Assembly (NCBI GenBank): GCA_036960405.1
Contig: JBALWS010000008.1
Coordinates: 9,040 to 73,039 of the forward strand
Reading direction: 5' to 3'
Origin: Motiliproteus sp036960405
GTDB lineage: Bacteria > Pseudomonadota > Gammaproteobacteria > Pseudomonadales > Balneatricaceae
DNA: 64,000 nt
Of this stretch, positions 33,286 to 42,779 are shown in pieces. A program made the position numbers and the translations under genes. Under the pieces are notes generated by a model. That model had not been told where the DNA came from, did no database searches, and saw nothing but the letters and a program-made list of their open reading frames with translations. Position 1 is the stretch's first letter. Every line of letters starts with the position of its first letter.

Positions 33286-34077
33286 ATGAATTTTGACAAT
33301 CTGACCCTGTCGATCGAGCAAGGCGTCGCCCTGCTGACCCTAGACCGTCCCGATCGGCTCAACAGTTTCAACACCGACATGCATCAAGAGATCCGCCAGG
33401 CGTTCAAGGCTATCAAGGCCGATTCCAGCGTGCGCTGCTTGTTACTGACCGGTAACGGTCGGGGATTCTGCGCTGGCCAGGATCTGAGCGATCGTAATGT
33501 CGCTCCCGGGGCTGAGGTGCCCAATCTGGGCGAGTCGATCGAACGCAACTACAACCCGCTGATCCGGACGTTAAAAGAGCTGCAGATTCCGACCATCTGC
33601 GCGGTGAACGGGGTGGCAGCGGGAGCCGGCGCCAACATCGCCCTGACCTGCGACATCGTCGTTGCGGGCCGTTCGGCCAGCTTCATACAGGCCTTTAGCA
33701 AGATCGGCCTGATCCCCGACTCGGGCGGCACCTGGACGCTGCCACGACTGGTCGGCGCGGCGCGAGCCAAGGCACTGATGCTACTGGGAGAAAAAGTCAG
33801 CGCCGAGCAAGCCCAGGCCTGGGGCATGATCTGGCAGTGCGTTGACGACGACGCCTTGATGGATACTGCGCTAGGCCTGGCTCGTCAGCTAGCCAGCCAG
33901 CCGACTCAAGGCTTTGCGCTGACCCGCCGGGCACTGCAGGCCAGCAGCACCAACACCTTGGACGAGCAGCTCGACCTGGAGCGCGATCTGCAAAGCCTGG
34001 CCGGGCGCACCCAGGACTACCGCGAAGGGGTGGCGGCCTTTATGGAAAAACGCAGCCCCGATTTCACCGGCAAGTAG
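33286..34077 (+). CDS. paaG: Ring 1,2-epoxyphenylacetyl-CoA isomerase PaaG
   Basis: PaaG turns the ring epoxide made by PaaABCDE into oxepin-CoA and also isomerises a later double bond. The ATG at 33286 has AAAGGA about 9 bases upstream; an ATG at 33277 would overlap the end of paaF. The 263-residue crotonase-fold product has GRGFCAGQDLSDRN (Asp of the active site, about 65-78), NGVAAGAGANIALTCDIV and KIGLIPDSGGTWTLPRLVG. Ending EKRSPDFTGK is characteristic. Confidence 0.94.
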   Translation: MNFDNLTLSIEQGVALLTLDRPDRLNSFNTDMHQEIRQAFKAIKADSSVRCLLLTGNGRGFCAGQDLSDRNVAPGAEVPNLGESIERNYNPLIRTLKELQIPTICAVNGVAAGAGANIALTCDIVVAGRSASFIQAFSKIGLIPDSGGTWTLPRLVGAARAKALMLLGEKVSAEQAQAWGMIWQCVDDDALMDTALGLARQLASQPTQGFALTRRALQASSTNTLDEQLDLERDLQSLAGRTQDYREGVAAFMEKRSPDFTGK

Positions 34078-34088
34078 GAAACGACACC

Positions 34089-35639
34089 ATGAATAGCAGC
34101 AGCCAGCAAAACCAGGCTCTACCCAAATCCTGCATCGTCGGCGTCATCGGAGCCGGTACCATGGGCGCGGGCATTGCCCAGGTTGCGGCCAACTCAGCGC
34201 ATACCGTGATCCTGTTCGACCAGAGCCAGGAAGCGGTCCAACGCGGGCTGGAGTTTATCTCCAGCGGGCTGCAACGTCAGGTCAAACGGGGCAAATTAAC
34301 CGAACCTCAGCGTCAATCGATCCTTGATCGGATTCGCCCGGTAACCGAAATCGATGCCTTGGCCGATTGCGGCCTGGTGATCGAGGCGATCGTCGAAAAC
34401 CTGAAGATAAAACAGGGACTGCTGGCAGAACTCGAAGCGCTATGCGCATCTGACTGCATCTTAGCCAGCAACACCTCATCGATCTCGATCACCGCGCTGG
34501 CGGCTCAGATGAGCCACCCCGAACGCTTAGTTGGCATGCATTTCTTCAATCCGGCGCCGGTGATGAAGCTGGTCGAGGTGATCAGCGGAATCGCCACGGC
34601 GCCTCAGGTCGCCCACCAGGTTCACGCTACAGCCACCGAGTGGGGAAAGCTGGCGGTCCACGCCAAGTCCAGCCCCGGTTTTATCGTCAACCGCGTCGCA
34701 CGCCCCTTCTACGCCGAAGCGCTACGCATTGTGGAAGAGGGTGCTACCGACATCGCCACGCTCGACGCCCTGGTCAGAGAAGCCGGTGGATTTCGGATGG
34801 GACCGTTCGAGCTGATGGATCTGATCGGCCACGACATCAACTACTCGGTCACCTGTTCGGTGTTCGAGGCCTACTATCAGGATCCACGATTTCTGCCCTC
34901 GCTGCTGCAAAAAGCGCTGGTAGACAGTGGCCGACTGGGCAGAAAAAGCGGCCAAGGTTTCTATTCGTACGCTGACGGCGCCGAAACTGTAACGCCAGAC
35001 GACAACCTTCCCAGCTATGCCGCGCCTGCGTCTATTAAGGTTTACGGCGATCTCGGGGTTGCCGAACCCTTGATCGAGCGAGCCGCGTCGGCGGGGATAA
35101 GTGTTGAGTGCTTACCCATCGATGGCCAGGAGGCGTTCATTGAGATCGGCACGGTTCGTTTATTCCTCACCGATGGTCGCTTTGCCGCCGAACGGGCAGC
35201 CACAACCCGACACGCGAATCTAGCGGTATTCGACCTGGCGCGGGACTACAGCACCAGCAAACGCCTGGCCGTTGCCTTTGCCGACCAGAGCGACGATGAG
35301 ACCCGCCAAGCCACTATCGGTTTATTTCAAGCGTTGGGCATAACGATCAGCATCCTGGACGATATTCCAGGTCTGGTATTGATGCGCACCGTGGCGATGC
35401 TCGCCAACGAGGCCTGCGACGCCGTTAACCAAGGTGTCTGCAGCGTCGCTGATGCGGACCGGGCCATGATAGGCGGCGTTAACTACCCCCTCGGGCCACT
35501 GGCCTGGAGCGACCAAATCGGCACCAGTAGCGTCTTCAACTGCCTCAACAACTTACAACAGAGCTATGGCGAAGACCGCTATCGGCCATCCCCCTTATTA
35601 CGCCGCATGCATTTTTCAGGAAGCCGCTTTCATGACTGA
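34089..35639 (+). CDS. paaH: 3-hydroxyadipyl-CoA dehydrogenase PaaH
   Basis: PaaH oxidises 3-hydroxyadipyl-CoA to 3-oxoadipyl-CoA with NAD. The 516-residue protein is of the long PaaH form. It has an N-terminal Rossmann nucleotide-binding motif GVIGAGTMGAGIA (about 18-30), the catalytic ASNTSSISITALA and GMHFFNPAPVMKLVEVI segments, and a PGFIVNRVARPFYAEAL hinge. Two C-terminal dimerisation domains follow (the second near 415-510). Its last 8 bases overlap paaI. Confidence 0.95.
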   Translation: MNSSSQQNQALPKSCIVGVIGAGTMGAGIAQVAANSAHTVILFDQSQEAVQRGLEFISSGLQRQVKRGKLTEPQRQSILDRIRPVTEIDALADCGLVIEAIVENLKIKQGLLAELEALCASDCILASNTSSISITALAAQMSHPERLVGMHFFNPAPVMKLVEVISGIATAPQVAHQVHATATEWGKLAVHAKSSPGFIVNRVARPFYAEALRIVEEGATDIATLDALVREAGGFRMGPFELMDLIGHDINYSVTCSVFEAYYQDPRFLPSLLQKALVDSGRLGRKSGQGFYSYADGAETVTPDDNLPSYAAPASIKVYGDLGVAEPLIERAASAGISVECLPIDGQEAFIEIGTVRLFLTDGRFAAERAATTRHANLAVFDLARDYSTSKRLAVAFADQSDDETRQATIGLFQALGITISILDDIPGLVLMRTVAMLANEACDAVNQGVCSVADADRAMIGGVNYPLGPLAWSDQIGTSSVFNCLNNLQQSYGEDRYRPSPLLRRMHFSGSRFHD

Positions 35640-36090
35640 ATCCACACTTAGCCTCGACAACGCCCAACGACTGGCCGAACGCTGCGCAGACGTTCTCTAC
35701 GAGCAGGACCTGACCGCCAAACAGCTCGGTATGACAGTGCGCGAAGTAACCCCTGGCGGCGCAGAGGTATCGATGCCGGTACAACCCTGGATGGTCAACG
35801 GCCACGATACCTGCCACGGCGGGATGATCTTCACCTTGGCCGACACCGCTTTCGCTTTCGCCTGCAACAGCGAAAACTACAACACCGTCGCGGCGGGTTG
35901 CAGCATCGATTACATCAACCCTGGGCATCGAGGCGATCAACTCACCGCGACAGCCACCAAAGCCCACCAACGGGGTCGTACCGGCATCTACGACGTCCTG
36001 GTCGAAAACCAGCAAGGAACGCTGATTGCCATGTTTCGCGGCCGCTCCCACCGTATAAAAGGCTCCGTCATTCCCGCCACCAAAGCTTAA
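35632..36090 (+). CDS. paaI: Hydroxyphenylacetyl-CoA thioesterase PaaI
   Basis: PaaI is a hotdog-fold thioesterase that frees CoA trapped in dead-end ring-hydroxylated thioesters. The ATG at 35632 (MTESTLSLDNAQ) is chosen: it has AGGAAG 9 bases upstream and overlaps the paaH stop, giving 152 residues. The motif NGHDTCHGGMIFTLADTAFA (about 53-72) carries the catalytic Asp of the PaaI/YbgC-like subgroup. Extension upstream to 35566 would lie inside paaH. Confidence 0.93.
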   Translation: MTESTLSLDNAQRLAERCADVLYEQDLTAKQLGMTVREVTPGGAEVSMPVQPWMVNGHDTCHGGMIFTLADTAFAFACNSENYNTVAAGCSIDYINPGHRGDQLTATATKAHQRGRTGIYDVLVENQQGTLIAMFRGRSHRIKGSVIPATKA

Positions 36091-36108
36091 GATAAAAGGT
36101 AACTGAAC

Positions 36109-37320
36109 ATGATCAACGCATATATCTGCGATGCGATTCGAACCCCGATCGGTCGTTACGGCGGTGCCCTATCGAGCCTGCGAGCCGACGACTTGGGAGC
36201 GATTCCGCTGCGCGCCCTGATGGAGCGCAACCCCTCGGTGGATTGGCAACAGGTCGACGACCTGATTTACGGCTGCGCCAACCAAGCCGGCGAAGATAAC
36301 CGCAACGTCGCCCGCATGTCGGCCCTGCTGGCAGGGCTGCCCGTTGAAGTTCCGGGTACCACCCTTAACCGTCTGTGTGGATCCGGGCTCGATGCCGTGG
36401 GCAGCGCCGCACGTGCGATCAAATCCGGTGAGGCCGACCTGATGATCGCGGGCGGGGTCGAGTCGATGTCGCGGGCGCCCTTCGTGATGCCCAAAGCAAC
36501 AACGCCGTTCTCGCGCAACGCAGAGGTCTACGACACCACCATCGGCTGGCGTTTCGTCAACCACAAACTCAAAGCCGAATACGGTATCGACTCGATGCCG
36601 GAAACAGCCGAGAACGTGGCCGAGCAGTTCTCGATCAGCCGCCAGGATCAAGACGCGTTCGTCGTACGCAGCCAGCAGCGGGTGGTCGCAGCGCAGGATA
36701 GCGGCCTGTTTGATGCCGAGATCGTGCCGGTACAGATCGAACGCCGTAAGCAGCCACCATTGGTGGTCAATCGCGACGAACACCCGCGTCGTGATTGCAC
36801 GCTTGAACAACTGAGCCAGCTCAAAGCACCGTTCCGCGAAGGCGGCTCGGTCACTGCGGGCAACGCCTCGGGCGTCAACGACGGTGCCTGCGCGCTACTA
36901 CTCGTTAGCGAGGCCGGTTTGAAACGCTACCACTTAACCCCAAGAGCCAAGGTGATCGCGATGAGCTGCGCCGGTGTCGAGCCGCGAATCATGGGATTCG
37001 GCCCCGCTCCCGCGACACGCCGCGTATTGGAAAAGGCAGGCCTATCGTTGGCTGACATGGATCTAATCGAGCTGAACGAAGCCTTTGCAGCCCAAGCTTT
37101 AGCGGTCACTCGCGACCTAGGCTTGAGCGATGACGACCCGCGGGTCAACCCCAACGGCGGAGCCATCGCATTGGGCCACCCTCTGGGAATGAGCGGAGCC
37201 CGGCTGGTCACCACCGCGGTGAATCAACTCGAACGCCAGCAAGGCCGCTACGCCTTGTGCACCATGTGCATCGGCGTGGGACAAGGCATCGCGATGATTA
37301 TCGAACGCGTAGCGCAGTAA
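36109..37320 (+). CDS. paaJ: 3-oxoadipyl-CoA/3-oxo-5,6-dehydrosuberyl-CoA thiolase PaaJ
   Basis: PaaJ cleaves 3-oxo-5,6-dehydrosuberyl-CoA and 3-oxoadipyl-CoA, releasing acetyl-CoA and succinyl-CoA. The 403-residue thiolase has the nucleophile Cys in TTLNRLCGSGLDAVGSAA (about 83-100), the His in GGAIALGHPLGMSGAR (about 349-364) and the second Cys in ALCTMCIGVGQGIAMI. The ribosome site AAAAGGTAACTGAAC lies before the ATG. It follows paaI by 18 bp. Confidence 0.95.
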   Translation: MINAYICDAIRTPIGRYGGALSSLRADDLGAIPLRALMERNPSVDWQQVDDLIYGCANQAGEDNRNVARMSALLAGLPVEVPGTTLNRLCGSGLDAVGSAARAIKSGEADLMIAGGVESMSRAPFVMPKATTPFSRNAEVYDTTIGWRFVNHKLKAEYGIDSMPETAENVAEQFSISRQDQDAFVVRSQQRVVAAQDSGLFDAEIVPVQIERRKQPPLVVNRDEHPRRDCTLEQLSQLKAPFREGGSVTAGNASGVNDGACALLLVSEAGLKRYHLTPRAKVIAMSCAGVEPRIMGFGPAPATRRVLEKAGLSLADMDLIELNEAFAAQALAVTRDLGLSDDDPRVNPNGGAIALGHPLGMSGARLVTTAVNQLERQQGRYALCTMCIGVGQGIAMIIERVAQ

Positions 37321-37383
37321 AGATTGGGGCAGCCGTCGGTCAACACTCCAGGCCCAACCACCACAACCAGACACCACGATAAC

Positions 37384-37412
37384 GATGCCGACGAGAGCCC
37401 CTAGTCGGCATC
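37384..37412 (+). repeat. Hairpin between paaJ and paaK
   Basis: GATGCCGAC and GTCGGCATC form a perfect 9-bp stem around an 11-base loop. No T-tract follows, so it does not look like a strong terminator; it could partly uncouple paaK from paaFGHIJ or protect the upstream mRNA. Confidence 0.5.
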
Positions 37413-37436
37413 AATAAGAATAAAAAAGGTAAACAG

Positions 37437-38759
<1,323 letters not shown>

Positions 38760-39024
38760 AACGCGTCTGCGCTGCGATCTGGCAACCACCCACAACGCAA
38801 CACGCTGTAGAGCAAGAGAAAAGCGGTGGAGCACTGTTCTGCCGCAAACATGACACACCAAAACAAATTGACAAAACCATTTTGTATCACTTACAATTGA
38901 CTTATCGCACTTTTGATCGAAATGGAGCCCCGTCAACCTGGATTGATCCGGCAAGCCCAATCCAGACGGCAGTAACGACGGCACGACTTCTTGCATAAAA
39001 ATAACGTAGCGGAGACCCCAAGCT
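38760..39024. promoter_or_regulatory. Upstream region of paaABCDE-Z
   Basis: This 265-bp gap has no gene. AATTGACTTATCGCA (38895-38909) repeats the element found upstream of paaF, and AAGTGATACA, which lies near the paaF copy at 32372-32381, occurs here in inverted orientation (38880-38892). It is the likely promoter and PaaX operator of the second paa operon. Confidence 0.5.
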
Positions 39025-39987
39025 ATGACACCTCAAGAACAGAACTTCCTCGACAAGATCGAGACCGAACAGAAGATCGAACCCAAGGATTGGATGCCGG
39101 AGGGATATCGCAAAAATCTGATTCGTCAGATCTCCCAACACGCTCATTCTGAAGTGATCGGCACCCAGCCAGAAGGCAACTGGATCACCCGTGCGCCGTC
39201 ACTACGCCGCAAGGTCATTTTGCTGGCCAAAGTTCAGGACGAAGCGGGTCACGGCCTCTATCTGTACAGCGCCACCGAAACACTGGGGATCACCCGAGCC
39301 GAGATGATCGAAGCACTGCAGAACGGCAGCGCTAAATACGCCTCTATCTTCAACTACCCGGCGCAGACTTGGGGCGATGTGGGCGCTATCGGTTGGTTGG
39401 TGGACGGTGCCGCGATTGTTAACCAGGTATCGCTGCAGCGCACCTCTTACGGTCCCTATTCACGCGGCATGATCCGGATCTGCAAAGAGGAAAGCTTTCA
39501 CCAGCGCCAGGGTTACGAGCTGATGCTGGAACTATCCCGCGGCACGCCGGAGCAGAAGGCGATGGCTCAGGACTCGCTCAACCGCTTCTACTGGCCGGCC
39601 TTGATGATGTTTGGCCCCCACGATGCGGAGTCGGCCCATACCGCCAACTCGATGAAGTGGAAGATCAAACGCGAGACCAACGACGACCTGCGGCAGAAAT
39701 TTATCGACCAGACCGTGCCGCAGATCGAATTTTTAGGGTTGGAGCACCCTGATAAAGCGATCAAGTGGAACGAAGCGCGTAATCACTACGATCACGGCGA
39801 CATCGACTGGGATGAGTTTTACGCCGTCATCAATGGTAACGGCCACTGTAATCGGCAACGCCTGCAGCACCATATCCGTGCCCACGAAGAGGGTGCCTGG
39901 GTGCGCGACGCGATCACGGCCTACAACGTCAAAAAAAGTGCCAAGAAAAATGCCATCAACAATAACGACGCCCAGAGCGTGGCTTAG
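39025..39987 (+). CDS. paaA: 1,2-phenylacetyl-CoA epoxidase catalytic subunit PaaA
   Basis: PaaA is the diiron catalytic subunit that epoxidises the aromatic ring of phenylacetyl-CoA. The 320-residue product has the ferritin-like four-helix fold with iron ligands in KVQDEAGHGLYLYS (about 69-82) and CKEESFHQRQGYEL (about 152-165), and the family C-terminal half KWNEARNHYDHGDIDWDEFY. It heads paaA-B-C-D-E-Z. Confidence 0.97.
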   Translation: MTPQEQNFLDKIETEQKIEPKDWMPEGYRKNLIRQISQHAHSEVIGTQPEGNWITRAPSLRRKVILLAKVQDEAGHGLYLYSATETLGITRAEMIEALQNGSAKYASIFNYPAQTWGDVGAIGWLVDGAAIVNQVSLQRTSYGPYSRGMIRICKEESFHQRQGYELMLELSRGTPEQKAMAQDSLNRFYWPALMMFGPHDAESAHTANSMKWKIKRETNDDLRQKFIDQTVPQIEFLGLEHPDKAIKWNEARNHYDHGDIDWDEFYAVINGNGHCNRQRLQHHIRAHEEGAWVRDAITAYNVKKSAKKNAINNNDAQSVA

Positions 39988-39998
39988 GAGAGATTCAC

Positions 39999-40286
39999 AT
40001 GACAACTGAAAAACTGGAACTATTCGAAGTCTTCATTCGCTCCAAGCGCGGCCTGGATCACAAGCATGTCGGCAGTCTTCACGCTGAAGATGCGGTTCAG
40101 GCGCTGGAGTACGCTCGGGATGTCTACACCCGCCGCAGCGAAGGGGTCAGTATCTGGGTCGCCAAATCGACCGATATCGTCGCCTCGCAAGAGGACGATT
40201 CGGAATGCTTCTACGATCCGTCCGACGATAAGCCTTACCGCCATGCGACCTACTATCAGCTACCTGACCCGGTCAACAACATGTAA
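39999..40286 (+). CDS. paaB: 1,2-phenylacetyl-CoA epoxidase subunit PaaB
   Basis: PaaB is a small subunit that bridges PaaAC heterodimers. The 95-residue product starts WELFEVF-like (LELFEVFIRSKRGLDHKHVGSLHA, in parts RSKRGLDHKHVGSLHA) and contains DVYTRRSEGVSIWVAKS, both conserved. It has a GGAGAG ribosome site and follows paaA by 11 bp. Confidence 0.96.
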   Translation: MTTEKLELFEVFIRSKRGLDHKHVGSLHAEDAVQALEYARDVYTRRSEGVSIWVAKSTDIVASQEDDSECFYDPSDDKPYRHATYYQLPDPVNNM

Positions 40287-40353
40287 TGAACAGTGCGCCA
40301 GGGCAACGCGGCACTTGCACTTTCACCAACAGACTGCTGAAAAGAGAACGACG

Positions 40354-41121
40354 ATGAACCCACAACAACTACAACAAGCGACCATCGAGTATGCCACCCG
40401 ACTAGGCGACGATGCCCTGGTATTGGGGCACCGAGTGTCAGAATGGGTCAGCTACGGCCCCTTCTTGGAAGAAGACATCGCCTACGGCAATGTCGCGCTG
40501 GATTATATCGGCCGCGCGCGGATGCTCTACAGCTACGCCGCCGAGCTCACCGGTGGTGGCAAAACCGAAGACGATCTGGCCTACACACGCAGCGAGCGCG
40601 AGTTTTCCAACTTGCTGATCAACGAGCTGCCCAAAGGCGACTTTGCCTACTCGCAAGTGCGCCAACTACTGGTCGATGTCTATGCCGGACTGTTTCTGGC
40701 CGAGCTGGTCAACTCCCAGGATGCGACGCTGGCCGCTGTCGCCGCCAAGTCGATCAAAGAGACCAAGTACCATCTACGTCGTAGCCGCGACTGGGTGCTG
40801 CGCCTGGGCGACGGTACCGAAGAGAGCCATAACCGAGCACAGCGAGCGTTGGATGATCTATGGGGCTATACCCACGAGATGTTCGAGATGGATGCGTTGG
40901 AGCAGCAGTTGAGCGACGCCGGTATCGGTGTTGACGTCACCGTCTTGCGCGACGCCTGGCACGCCCAAGTTTCGGCCATCCTGACCGAAGCGACGCTGAC
41001 CGTCCCCGAGGATGACTGGAAGGTACGCGGTGGCCGCGAGGGCTATCACACCGAAAACTTGGGACACCTGCTTACCGAGCTACAGATTGTCCACCGTTCC
41101 TACCCTGGCTGTCAGTGGTAA
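40354..41121 (+). CDS. paaC: 1,2-phenylacetyl-CoA epoxidase structural subunit PaaC
   Basis: PaaC is the non-catalytic partner of PaaA in the epoxidase. The ATG at 40354 (MNPQQLQQATIEYATRLGDD) gives 255 residues, the family length, and has AAGAGAA upstream; the frame is open from 40066 but that runs inside paaB. Conserved segments are LGHRVSEWVSYGPFLEEDIA, LDYIGRARMLYSYA and KSIKETKYHLRRSRDWV. It lies 67 bp after paaB. Confidence 0.95.
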   Translation: MNPQQLQQATIEYATRLGDDALVLGHRVSEWVSYGPFLEEDIAYGNVALDYIGRARMLYSYAAELTGGGKTEDDLAYTRSEREFSNLLINELPKGDFAYSQVRQLLVDVYAGLFLAELVNSQDATLAAVAAKSIKETKYHLRRSRDWVLRLGDGTEESHNRAQRALDDLWGYTHEMFEMDALEQQLSDAGIGVDVTVLRDAWHAQVSAILTEATLTVPEDDWKVRGGREGYHTENLGHLLTELQIVHRSYPGCQW

Positions 41122-41125
41122 CGCT

Positions 41126-41662
41126 ATGAACAAGATACCGCTGATGCCAAAAGAGCTGCACCAACGTCTACAGCAGCGCCAGCAACCCGAAGTCGCCGCG
41201 CTGTGGGACATTCTGGATGAGGTCAAGGACCCGGAGATCCCTGCGCTGTCGATCTGGGATCTTGGCGTGCTGCGTAACGTCGAGCGTTTCGAAGATGAAA
41301 CCCTGATCACCATCACCCCGACCTACTCGGGCTGCCCGGCGATGGACACCATCGCCGATGATATCAAGGCTGCCTTAGCCGCTCAGGGGATCACTCCGAT
41401 CCGAGTCAAAACCCAGCTAGCGCCAGCCTGGACGACCGATTGGATGTCGGAAAAAGGCCGCGACAAGCTGCGCAATTACGGTATCGCTCCACCCGAGAAA
41501 GATGCCAGCGAGGATGGTCTCACCCCTGAGGCGCATATTGCCTGTCCTCATTGCGGATCTCGCCACACCCAACGCATCAGCGAGTTTGGTTCGACAGCCT
41601 GCAAAGCCCTGTTCCAATGCCAGGACTGCAGCGAACCCTTCGATTATTTTAAACAGATATAG
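41126..41662 (+). CDS. paaD: Phenylacetate degradation protein PaaD (MIP18/DUF59 family)
   Basis: PaaD is thought to help mature the iron-sulfur or diiron centre of the epoxidase complex. The 179-residue product has a DUF59/MIP18 domain (about 25-110; ILDEVKDPEIPALSIWDLG, TPTYSGCPAMDTI with a conserved Cys). Its C-terminus is Cys-rich (ACPHCGSRHTQ, ACKALFQCQDC) and could hold zinc or an iron-sulfur centre. It starts 4 bp after the paaC stop and is 8 bp before paaE. Confidence 0.93.
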   Translation: MNKIPLMPKELHQRLQQRQQPEVAALWDILDEVKDPEIPALSIWDLGVLRNVERFEDETLITITPTYSGCPAMDTIADDIKAALAAQGITPIRVKTQLAPAWTTDWMSEKGRDKLRNYGIAPPEKDASEDGLTPEAHIACPHCGSRHTQRISEFGSTACKALFQCQDCSEPFDYFKQI

Positions 41663-41670
41663 GTGACAAG

Positions 41671-42768
41671 ATGTCGGATACCAATTTCTACCCACTGACG
41701 ATTACCGACGTACAGCCGGAAACAGACACCGCTGTTTGCGTCACGCTGGGTGTACCCGAAGCGTTACAGGATAAGTTTCACTTTACCCAGGGCCAGTTCC
41801 TGACCCTGAAAGCCGATATCGACGGCGAAGAAGTGCGCCGCTCCTATTCAATCTGCTCCAGCGCCACCGAGAATCGTCTACAGGTGGGGATCAAACGGGT
41901 CAGAGATGGCCGTTTTTCAAACTTTGCCAACGATAACTTCAAGCCTGGCGATAGCATCGAAGTGATGCCGCCCCAAGGCAGCTTCCACACCGAGCTGAAG
42001 CCGGCCAATGCCAAGAACTACATGTGCATCGCCGTCGGATCCGGGATCACACCGGTACTATCCATTATTAAAACCGTGCTGGCGGTCGAACCTGACAGCC
42101 ATGTCACCCTTATTTACGGCAACAAAAGCAGCAACACCGTGATGTTCAAGGAAGATATCAGTTTTATCAAAAACCGTTATCTCGATCGCTTCAAATGGAT
42201 CAACATCATGGATAAAGAGGACCAGGGTGCTGACCTACTTAACGGTCGTATCGACAACAAGAAAGGCTACGCGCTACAAAAAAGCGGAATGATCGATATC
42301 CGCGCCACCGACGAAGCCTTTATCTGCGGCCCCGAGTCGATGATGGCCGAGGTCTCCAGAGGCTTCCGCATGGAGGGGCTGAAAGAGTCTCAGATCCACT
42401 ACGAGCTGTTCGCCAACTCTGCCTCCGACGCGCAAGCGATGCTGGAAAAAGCCCAGAAACGGGTCGAAACCTTTGGCGAAGAAAAAACCAGTAACGTCAC
42501 CGTGATCGCCGACGGTCGCTCGATTCAATTCGACCTCGCTTCGGTCGGTCAAAACATCCTCGATGCGGGCATGGCGCAAGGTAAAGAGCTGCCCTATTCG
42601 TGTAAAGCCGGTGTCTGCTCCACCTGCAAATGCAAGCTGATCAAAGGCGAGGTCGAGATGGATATCACCCATGGCCTGGAAGCCCACGAAATTGAAGCGG
42701 GCTATATTCTGAGCTGCCAAGCCCACCCGATTTCAGACGAAGTGGTTGTCGATTTCGACCAGCGATAA
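41671..42768 (+). CDS. paaE: 1,2-phenylacetyl-CoA epoxidase reductase PaaE
   Basis: PaaE passes electrons from NADPH to the PaaA diiron centre. The 365-residue product has an N-terminal FAD domain (about 8-105; RRSYSICSS), an NAD(P)-binding domain (about 110-240; CIAVGSGITPVLSI, FICGPESMM) and a C-terminal plant-type 2Fe-2S domain (about 275-365; CKAGVCSTCKCKLIKG with the fourth Cys in LSCQAHP). It overlaps nothing and is followed 11 bp later by paaZ. Confidence 0.96.
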   Translation: MSDTNFYPLTITDVQPETDTAVCVTLGVPEALQDKFHFTQGQFLTLKADIDGEEVRRSYSICSSATENRLQVGIKRVRDGRFSNFANDNFKPGDSIEVMPPQGSFHTELKPANAKNYMCIAVGSGITPVLSIIKTVLAVEPDSHVTLIYGNKSSNTVMFKEDISFIKNRYLDRFKWINIMDKEDQGADLLNGRIDNKKGYALQKSGMIDIRATDEAFICGPESMMAEVSRGFRMEGLKESQIHYELFANSASDAQAMLEKAQKRVETFGEEKTSNVTVIADGRSIQFDLASVGQNILDAGMAQGKELPYSCKAGVCSTCKCKLIKGEVEMDITHGLEAHEIEAGYILSCQAHPISDEVVVDFDQR

Positions 42769-42779
42769 GGTTTAACAAC

